Below, in pieces: positions 55,494-64,000 of a stretch of 64,000 nt of DNA. The first letter of the stretch is position 1. Every line of letters begins with the position of its first letter. The notes under the pieces were generated by a model. The model did not search any database and was not told the DNA's origin. It saw nothing but the letters and a program-made list of their open reading frames with translations. The DNA is from Schistocephalus solidus (taxonomy: Eukaryota > Platyhelminthes > Cestoda > Diphyllobothriidea > Diphyllobothriidae). The position numbers were made by a program, and so were the translations under genes. The stretch lies in contig WEDG01001415.1 of NCBI GenBank assembly GCA_017591395.1, positions 1 to 64,000 on the forward strand, written 5' to 3'.

Positions 55494-56160
55494 TACAGTA
55501 GATTGCCTAACTCATGAAATGTTTATATCAGAATTTGAGGTAGTAGCAGGGCAGGCAATTTAAGGTGTTAGTTCAGTTTGTTGTATTAAATTTATGAAGA
55601 AAAAGCTGTTTAATAATAAAGAGATCATTTCAGATCAGTTTATTCAAGGGAAAACGGGGTTAAATGGGGCAAAATTAGACGTTACTTGCCATCCCGGAAT
55701 TTGCGTACGCTATTACAAGCTACAGATTAAAAAGGTTTTTTATACACATTACTATGCATGAAAATTAATATAAGCCGGAATAATTTGGAATAATGTCGGA
55801 GAACGGTAAATTTGGTTTTGTTTTCACAAAAATCAGGTAAATGCAAGTTTGCGAGCTTACATTGTTTACGGCCAATTGATGACAAATTTAGTTTAAAAAA
55901 TCAAGTTTTACAAAGTAATGGCGCTTTGTACCAAAAAACGCTGTAATAAACTTTTGTGAATGTATTTTGTTTTACCACACCGATAGTTAGGAGCTTAAAC
56001 GCGCATATATACGAGACGCGATGATACACCGCGGCTTTTCGCAGTCACGACGTACGCGAAGCCTGAAAAGACAATTTCAGTCTGCAGTTGACTATAAATG
56101 AATAAGGAAATTTAAAACGGAAGGGGCAGAAAATTCACATTTCATCGCAAATTCTAAGTA
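55494..56160 (+). mobile_element. element Y, TA-flanked MITE-like repeat, left copy
   Basis: The copy begins TACAGTAGATTGCCTAACTC and ends TTTCATCGCAAATTCTAAGT A. Its reverse complement lies at 57397-58070 with scattered differences. The two ends are imperfect inverted repeats of each other (both carry an ATGAAATG block and a related ...TAG..T.GC stretch). TA at both edges and a CAGT start suggest the Tc1/mariner type of target site. No transposase frame is present. Confidence 0.75.
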
Positions 56161-59100
56161 TACAGTAGGTGTCCTAACTCATGAAATCTGATGAATTTCA
56201 TTAGTTATGGCCCGTTTCGCGAAATCAGCGCACACTGCGTCCACCAAAATTTTACATCAACAAAGAACCGATCATAAGGAAATATATGGCTTTTTATGGT
56301 TCACAAATTAATATAACATTGTCTAGAAATGTTAATTTTTTAGAATAGGTACAGATTACGAAAATGTGAAAAATTGACCTAGTTGAGTAAACTGAAGTTT
56401 TAAATGTATAGGAAGCCTGACCATGCAATTAAACGAAAGAATGAAGCAGAAAAAGCCGAATTACTTTTGAAAATAGTATTTTTCAGAGTTTTGTACATAC
56501 ATATTCCTCTAGATTAAACGCAACGTAAAGTATGGCCGTCATCAAGCAGCCTAACATGAAAGTGCATATTCCAACACCGTTTCACAAGAATTCGTCGTTT
56601 TTCTTCCGTTTGTGCATTGTCTTAGATTATTTTGACCAAGGCAAGCAGATTTTCGCTTCATTGGGATGTCACATGAATATAATATTTCATAAGCTTACAT
56701 GTTCACAGGTCGGTCAGTGACTAATAAATTTAAATATATTCGTCAGATGCAATCGTAAACGAATCATTTGGTGTATATAAAGAGGACTATTCTATTGTTA
56801 AATTTCTCTATAAATATTTAGAGTTTTCTATTACGATGAGTTGCAGATAGTCTTTGAAAATGAGGCGAATTCTTTACGATTTTCAGTGTCTTCAGTCGAT
56901 TGCCCATAAATGCACAATCCGTTTGATAAGTTTGGTAAAACCCTCAAAATAACATATTTCTTTAAAGCATTTACCGAAGCAGTAACTTTTTTGGCGTTCT
57001 TTCTAATGCAGACGGCCGTCTGGGTCATATTTGTAGACTCACACAAACATGATAACTCGCTGCCATGAAAGATCCACGTCCACTACAAAAGCTGGGAAAA
57101 TATATGCCTGATATTAGTTAAGATATTTCCTATAATAAGTTACCTGTTTAAAAATGCTTTAATAAGACGTTTTGCTGTCGAATTCCTGCGTAATTAACAT
57201 TTTTTTCAAAGGGAAGTCAAGAAAAAACTGGGACCGTTTGATCAAATTTTCGACTTCACTGAAAAGTATGGAATGAATTTCTTGTTAAAATTAAAGAACA
57301 CTCTTTTATCTTTCTATTGAAGCATTTTTCGATATATTTGCTTACTTCTCAGTCTAGTTCTAAGCTTTCAAACACACAAGAGAGTGACCGAATATATACT
57401 TAGAATTTGCGATGAAATGTGAATTTTCTGCCCCTTCCGTTTTAACTTTCCTTATTCATTTATAGTCAACTGCAGACCGAAATTGTCTTTTCAGGCTTCG
57501 CGTACGTCGTGACTGCGAAAAGTCGCGGTGTATCATCGCGTCTCGTATATATGCGCGTTTACGCTCCTAACTATCGATGTGGTAAAACAAAATACATTCA
57601 CAAAATTTTATTACAGCGTTTTTTGGTACAAAACGCCATAAATTTGCAAAACTTGATTTTTTAAACGAAATTTGTCAACAGTTTGCCGTAAACAATGTAA
57701 GTTCTCAAACTTGCATTCACCTGATTTTTGTGAAACCAAAACCAAATTTACCGTTCTCCGAAGGGATATATTCCAAATTTTTCCGGCATATATAAATGTT
57801 CATGCATAGTAATGCGCATAAAAACAAAACGTTTTGATCTGTAGCTTGTAATAGCATACGCAAATTCCGGGATGGCAAGTAACGTCTAATTTTGCCTCAT
57901 TTAACCCCGTTTTCCCTTGAATAAACTGATCTGAAGTGATCTCTTTATTATTAAACAGCTTTTTCTTCATAAATTTAATACAACAAACAGAACTAACACC
58001 TTAAAATGCCTGCCCTGCTACTACCTCAAATTCTGATATAGACATTTCATGAGTTAGGCAATCTACTGTATATTCGGCCACTCTCTTGTGTGTTTGAAAG
58101 CTTAGAACTAGACTGAGAAGTAAGCAAATATATCGAAAAATACTTCAATAGAAAGATAAAATAGTGTTCTTTAATTTTAACAAGAAATTCATTCCATACT
58201 TTTCAGTGAAGTCGAAAATTTGATCAAACGGTCCCAGTTTTTTCTTGACTTCCCTTTTAAAAAATGTTAATTACGCAGGAATTCGACAGCGAAACGTCTT
58301 ATTAAAGCATTTTTTAAACGGATAACTTATTATAAAAAATAATTTAACTAATATTAGACATATATTTTCCCAGATTTTATTGTGGACGTGGATTTTTCAT
58401 GGCAGTAAGTTATCATGTTTATGTGAGTCTACAAATATGACCCAGACGGCCGTCTGCATTAGAAAGAACGCCAAAAAAGTTACTGCTTCGGTAAATGCTT
58501 TAAAGAAATATGTTATTTTGAGGGTTTTACCAAACTTATCAAACGGATTGTGCATTTATGGGCAGTCGACTGAAGACACTGAAAATCGTAAAGAATTCGC
58601 CGATTTTCAAAGACTATCTGCAACTCATCGTAATAGAAAACTCTAAATATTTGTAGAGAAATTTAACAATAGAATAGTCCTCTTTATATACACCAAATGA
58701 TTCGTTTACGATTGCATCTGACGAATATATTTAAATTTATTAGTCACTGATACATGTAAGCTTATGAAATATTATATTCATGTGACATCCCTATGGGCGC
58801 AATGAAGCGAATATCTGCTTGCCTTGGTAAAAATAATCTAAGAAAATGTACAAACAGAAGAAAAACGACGAATTCTTGTGAAACGGTGTTGGAATATGCA
58901 CTTTCATGGTAGGCTGCTTGATGACGGCCATACTTTACGTTGCATTTAATCTAGAGGAATATGTATGTACAAAACTCTGAAAAATACTATTTTCAAAAGT
59001 AATTCGGCTTTTTCTGCTTCATTCTTTCGTTTATTTGCATGGTCAGGCTTCCTATATATTTAAAACTTCAGTTTACTCAAATAGGTCAATTTTTCAAATT

Positions 59101-59305
59101 TTCGTAATCTGTACCTATTCTAAACAAATTAACATTTCTAGACAATGTTATATTACTTTGTAAACCACAAAAAGTCATATATTTTCCTTACGATCGGTTC
59201 TTCATTGACGTTAAAATTTTGGTGGATGCAGTGTGCGCTGATTTCGCGAAACGGGCCATAACCAATGAAATTCATCAGATTTCATGAGTTAGGACACCTA
59301 CTGTA
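56161..59305. mobile_element. element X, foldback DNA element with 1.24-kb arms
   Basis: The left arm 56161-57396 (1236 bp) and right arm 58071-59305 (1235 bp) are reverse complements along their whole length, with scattered substitutions and small gaps. The ends read TACAGTAGGTGTCCTAACTC and its complement, with TA at each edge. Without the inserted Y copy the arms would meet with almost no spacer at ccgaata/tattcgg. The arms carry a short conserved open frame but no recognisable transposase. It resembles foldback or long-TIR non-autonomous elements using TA sites. Confidence 0.75.
57397..58070 (-). mobile_element. element Y, inverted copy at the centre of X
   Basis: This is the reverse complement of 55494-56160, starting TACTTAGAATTTGCGATGAA and ending at GGCAATCTACTGTA. 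It splits element X exactly between its arms at a TA site. Confidence 0.75.
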
Positions 59306-59384
59306 TAAGCATGTCCCGCAAGCCGATTGGTCAGTGTTCCTCTAAGCCCGCTCGTAACCGAGAGGACGTACCCGTGGCTCAATG
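59306..59384. other. short spacer between element X and the SINE
   Basis: Nothing recognised. Confidence 0.4.
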
Positions 59385-59700
59385 GTTGGAGCTCTGAACT
59401 GACTAATGCTCAAATCAGCTTCGAACTACAGGTACCCCAAACCTATGGTTCAGTAAGGCTGGCCGGCGATGACTGGTGAGCCAACAATGACTATCCAGTT
59501 TCCCTTGCCTTTTACATCAGTCTCTTTCTGCATATAAGAATGGCCAATAAGCCAGAAATGGCCATCTCAGCCTCCTTTGTCTTTGTCGGTATTCCGGCCT
59601 ACCTCCGTAGTCATCGCTGCTGTAACCACTTGCTGTGTGTCACGGTGTTTGGTGATTAACTAGCTGCCTACTACCATGCAGTGGTAATACTTTCAGGTTT
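59385..59700 (+). repeat. tRNA-derived SINE copy
   Basis: The head starts 'cccgtggctcaatggttgga' like the copy at 5305 and has a B-box-like 'cttcgaac'. The body shares 'agaaatggcca', 'ctttgtctttgtcgg' and neighbouring words with the copies at 5085-5592. The middle is diverged. Confidence 0.5.
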
Positions 59701-61904
59701 GACTGTCCACCGATATGTCGTCCCTCTATTGGTCTTAACTCAGCTCCCTACGGGTTAGGGCTTCACTCATCATAGTACTGGCGGTACTAGTATCTTTACT
59801 TGTACACACCCCCACGAAACTTCAAATTTCGCGAAAATTAACTCGCGATCGAGACTCAGCGGACTCTTTGCATTTTGCCTACCGGCCAGACGACGTGGAA
59901 GCAACTACCGTGGCCACACGTTCTGCGCATACCCCCGGGTGATATTTGCATATTAGGCAGGCCGCGTGACCCGAGCACTGAAACCGAGTCGCGATGACGA
60001 CGACGACGGGGGCTGAGTCACGTGGGCGGCAGGACGTTCGTGGCCCAGAGATTGCGACCTTCAGCCATGGGTCACGCGCCCACAGCCGTTTGTGTGAATT
60101 GTAAGTGCGTGAACCGCTAAGGCAGGGGCAGTACGCAACACTTCAAAGAGAACGGCTTACACATTTGGCGTTTCAACACCAATGAGTACACTGCTGCAAA
60201 TTTCGCCAACATTTCAGTTCTTATGACTTCTTTGCGGGCGTTTATCCGTCTGTAACATGCAGTAAAATATTTGAGTATTTAAAAAGGAGTTTCAATTGGA
60301 ACTGCTTATAGCCACCTCTCCCCAGAAATAGCGTTTCGGACCACTCATATCTCAAGGGGTTTTGGGCCACGTCATTTATCGACCCTCTCATCACTTCATT
60401 ATCCTTTTCCTGCGGTCTAGTCATTTCTGGTGTCTTCAAACTGTTACTTTCTGTTAGCTAACCGATAATGTGGCGTTTAGTTAATTCATGCCTCTCTTCT
60501 CCTCCTCCTCCTCCTACCTCTTACACATTTCCTATGATATGCTGGTTTGTTAAAAAAGGTCATGTCGGCATGCCTCCTTCCCCCCTATCACGCACCAGTG
60601 AACTGTCCATGCGGTTGGGCGCAGTGCCTGGTGTGGCGTGAAATGTTCCATCTGCGTGTGTCGCACGCACCTACGGCCATTGTTATGGACTGACGCTGAC
60701 AGCTCTGCCAACGCACATTATGAGCCCGTGTTACTTCCTTTTTGGCTCGGCGCACCCATGTGGTGCGGTGAGGGGAAGGGCTGCAGCTATAAACCAGTCC
60801 AACCGAGTTTTCTAGTTTATTTACGTTTTTGAAGTAAGATCCGCTTTTGGCATGTCCTTACTGTTTCAAGACAATGCACTCGTTCCGTCGATCGCAGGGA
60901 AAATGTCTCTTATTAGGCGATATCAGAGGACCGGAAGCAAGAACTCCAAACTGTAATCACACTGGTTAGGGTCGATGATTGTGAGTGGCGGGGAGGGGGT
61001 GGTAATTAGCGTGACGCAAGTTACGAAATCTGGTTGGCATTGAGAACAGGACTGTAAAGCGCAAGGTAGTAGAGCAGACATAGCTGAATAAATCCTAATG
61101 CTTGACAGCCTCGACGTGGCTTTGGGGCATACGTGCGTTTTCTTCCTTTCACGCATATCCGCATTCTTATGAAGCAATTGACGGGCCTTGCAAGCTTTCT
61201 TAGAAACCTGAGACATGCCGACCATCACTCATCTGTTCTTAAATGGAAGCATCCCTTTCTTTTAAGGGTGCGTTGAGAAATGGTGGATTCTTACCACGAA
61301 ACATTAAAAAAGGCCTCTTATAGAAGGCAATTCTAGCAAAGTCAATACAAATTAGGTGATACTCCCTCTTTTTAGTTTCCGATCAGACTGACAAAAGCGA
61401 CCGAAAGGATCCTTCGTGTAAGGGTAGCTATTTGATGGACTCCCGTTTTTGCCCATATTACTACGCTGGTTGGTAACTCGCGAATTCATCGCACCTCAGC
61501 AGGCGAACCAGTGCCACATGCCTCTAGCTACACCTGTCCCTCCCGTCTAACAGTCCTTCGACCACTTACCCATCTATGAAAATTTTCACTGGCACACCAT
61601 AGTCTGGATTCCATCGTCACACCCAACTTTGCACGTACAGCAGGCAAACATTCTATCGTACACATGAACCTACCCACAACCTCCCCCCCCCTACCAAGCA
61701 ATATAACACTTCTGCAGCAAGTTAACGATTCACTTTTCCACCGCCGATGCAGCAGGCGAAATTTCATATCAGAAAATGCGCGTCTCGATTACGTGAGAAA
61801 CCCATCCTCTAGGGTCTAAAGGGGAATCCAACCCGTGTGGGGCACACACACACACGACAGTTCGACCGTCGTAGTCCGACGATGTCCACCGTATGCTCCA
61901 TGGG
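59701..61904. other. unassigned stretch
   Basis: No exon, RNA gene or element was recognised. A GC-rich part at 59860-60070 and a short (ctc)n run near 60500-60520 are present. A few words near 60605-60670 recall repeat R1. Confidence 0.4.
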
Positions 61905-62640
61905 ATAAGCGGAGCAGGGATGGTGACTTGCGCGTGATTTAGTTTAAAGTGATAGTAGACTTGCGCTGCATCTACCGCACTCTCTCTCCTCCCCCTCACC
62001 TGAGGCCGGTGTCATGATAGAGTCAAGAAGACCGGAGATGAGAGAGGTCGCAGGTGGCTGGCGCGGCCAGAGCCGCGCATGGGCGTACCACCACACCTGG
62101 CTTGGATCCCACAGAGTGGGAGTGCCATAAAGACCACACTAAGAAGGAGCCATTGCAGCCTGACTCTCAGTCCGCTAGTCAGCCATTTCACACAAAACAC
62201 ACATTGGGCTGACCACGCGGTCCGAGTTATCCTGTCAGTTGGCAAACTTCCAAGCCACGGTTTTTAGCGCACCGTGATAGTTTCAAGCGCACCAGATTGT
62301 TTATAGTGAGGAACATGCGCTGAGCTGTTGACCTCACTCTCTCTCCAACCCCCAACATCAGACACTGTCCGAGCCGGTCAGTTGCTGATGTCGGAGTGGG
62401 CGCATTGGCTGACGGATCGGTGTACCCGTCTTCGCGCGCCACAGCACGACCTGGCCCCCATAACGCACTCACCAGGATTCACTAACTCAGGGGATATGGA
62501 GCAGCCATCGCCGTCTGACTCCCAGTCCACTGTTCAGCCACTCGACACACACAGCACATACACTGAGCCGACGGCGTGGTCTGGTTGAAGCGTCAGATTG
62601 GCAGACTTCCCCAGTCACGTTTTCTAGGAAACCGTGATAT
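61905..62640 (+). repeat. dispersed repeat R1, longest copy
   Basis: This segment carries most of the words shared with 8105, 10655, 15425 and 52550. It also repeats itself: 'gcagcctgactctcagtccg' (62155) recurs as 'gccgtctgactcccagtcca' (62510), and 'ttggcaaacttccaagccacggttttta' (62238) as 'ttggcagacttccccagtcacgttttcta' (62598). So two related units lie in tandem. No protein coding was seen. The class is unknown to me. Confidence 0.5.
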
Positions 62641-62723
62641 ACTCTGGTAAATGGTGATTGTGAGGGTGTTGTCGATGTATTGGTGTAGGTAGTGTGCGCG
62701 GATGTAGCTTAGCCTCCGGTGGT

Positions 62724-64000
62724 TTACTGGAGGTTGTCGTGGAGGCGCATGTGTCCTAATAGGCCCATGTGGTGTGTAAATGTGCGGGAGCAGTGAGGGC
62801 AGTGAAGGCGGGCGCGTCGACTGTATGTCGGAGCCCCAGGCACTGGTTCACCAGCCTCCGTGCGATGGATTCGCAGGTGACCGACCAGGCCGATGCGTGA
62901 GTTGAAGTTGCGGGCGCAGTGTGGGCAGGAGAAATCCGTAGAGGCTGGGGAGATGTCATTCTTGGAAGTGGGGGTGGCAGTGGCGGTAAGAATGGCAGGA
63001 TTGGAGGGTGTGCATTGTGTATCGGTGTTGTCGGCATTGTGGTGAATTCCGCTATCATGGATGCGCATGTGACCGAATAGGCCCATGCGATTAGTGAATT
63101 CGCGAGGGCAGTAAGGGCAGTGGAGGCGACGATCTCTGCTGTGTGATGGTGTTCCAGGCACTGGCTCACCGGTCTCTGTACGATGTATTCGCAAGTGACC
63201 GACCAGGCCGATGCGTGAGGTAAATGTGCGGTCGCATTGAGCACAGCTTAGGAGAGATTCCCCATCGCTGATGGTGGTGGTGGTGGTAGTGAAGGCGGTG
63301 GTGGTTGCGTTCGTGGGGGTAACAGGCGATGAGTAGATGGATGTGGGCTCTATGATGGTGGGAGTAATGTAATTGTTGCCAGGAGTGAGGGTGGGGGAGT
63401 CAGAAGGAGGGTTGGCAGAATTTGACGTATAAATTGGAATTGTCGGATTGTTGGTGCATTGCGTCCGAAGATGTCCAACCAGGCCGATTCGCGCGCGGAA
63501 GATGCGTTGACAGCGCGGGCATGTTGGCAGGGCCTGGGCATTGGCGGTGTTGTTCCGGGGCGCTGGTGACTTTCGTGCCGCTCTTTTGGCCTTGGCGGCG
63601 GCGATCCGGTTGGCCTCATAGATTGCTGCACCAGTCTTCACGGATCTTCTCAATGCCGGTCTTTCCTGGGCGAGGTCCTCCCAGGTCGCCGAGTTGATTT
63701 GCAGTTGCTTCAGCGATTTCTTCAAAGTGTCCATGTAGCGTCGTTTTTGACCTCCCTGCCGGCGAGCACCCGTAGCGACATCTCCGTAGAAAAGTCGTTT
63801 GGGTAGTCGCTCGTCGTCCATTCTTACAGGTGGCCGCTCCATCTCAGTTGCACTTGCCTCAGCATGGCGTGGATGCTGAGGATTCCGGTCAGCTCCAGGA
63901 CTTCCGTGTCCGGGATCATGTGTTGCCATTTCAGCTTCAGTATTCTGCGGAGGCAGCTGAGATGAAGGTGATTCAGCTTTCTGGTTTGGTTCGAGTAGAC
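62724..64000 (-). pseudogene. LINE ORF C-terminal region with five C2H2 zinc fingers, partial
   Basis: The minus strand, entering from beyond 64000, reads [35 protein letters not shown] and [12 protein letters not shown], breaks by one missing base near 63825, and continues RMDDERLPKRLFYGDVATGA, RRYMDTLKKSLKQLQI and GAAIYEANRIAAAKAKRA. The first part is the C-terminal region of LINE-type polyproteins common in diphyllobothriid tapeworms (established only by recollection). It is followed by five zinc fingers: one C2HC (CPRCQRIF...HLRTQC) and four C2H2 (CAQCDRTF, CPYCPREF, CPHCARNF, CPHCSRTF), separated by linkers rich in T, P and S. The stop lies at 62724. The ORF is open from 63929 except for the frameshift. 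Confidence 0.75.

Noticed and set aside
62756..63244. Second minus-strand frame of 162 codons in the zinc-finger region
   Set aside because: It is an out-of-frame shadow of the zinc-finger ORF; repeated fingers produce repeated shadows.
62724..63650. Host zinc-finger transcription factor gene
   Set aside because: The fingers continue in frame from a LINE-type C-terminal region, so a retroelement ORF is the simpler reading.

Overview
The window looks like nuclear DNA of a flatworm, most likely a diphyllobothriidean tapeworm (Spirometra, Dibothriocephalus or Schistocephalus type). The host genes are split by introns with GT/AG junctions, some only 57-114 bp long. The rest is dense with APE-endonuclease LINEs of CR1/Jockey type, Penelope-like elements (PLEs), a tRNA-derived SINE and TA-flanked inverted-repeat DNA elements. 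A LINE-type C-terminal ORF ending in C2H2 zinc fingers at the right edge is a protein type I associate with diphyllobothriid genomes. The species assignment is inference from protein style, not a search result.

Layout. 1-10159: mostly non-coding, with one possible exon (856-1020), a GC-rich block (about 3940-4740), two SINE copies (5085-5592), and a decayed PLE endonuclease (6093-6720) followed by a well-formed hammerhead ribozyme motif (6931-6964). 10160-18974: a host gene on the minus strand, reconstructed here as eight exons of a DDX31/Dbp7-type nucleolar DEAD-box RNA helicase; all seven internal junctions I place keep the frame. Its largest intron holds two decayed PLEs pointing in opposite directions. 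19030-45380: a retrotransposon graveyard with at least ten LINE copies from about six families in both orientations, nested and butted together, plus one PLE (42440-43860) that keeps RT and GIY-YIG domains and has a degenerate hammerhead motif downstream. 45380-47808: intergenic, with two compact palindromes. 47809-53797: the first exon and one coiled-coil exon of a plus-strand gene for a membrane-anchored, lysine-rich protein resembling kinectin/p180 in layout. 55494-59305: two interlocked long inverted repeats in the order Y, X, Y', X', with TA-flanked ends; this is the strangest structure in the window. 59385-62640: a SINE and a dispersed repeat. 62724-64000: the zinc-finger-tailed LINE ORF fragment.

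How the parts relate. Only two host genes are supported, and their introns and flanks are filled by mobile elements. The LINE families differ in the short simple repeat at their 3' ends, as CR1-type elements do, and three of them share an ORF1 domain. PLE fragments occur with hammerhead-like motifs on their 3' side, matching the known association of PLEs with these ribozymes. Nearly every LINE and PLE ORF carries frameshifts or stops; a few breaks fall in homopolymer runs and could be sequence errors.
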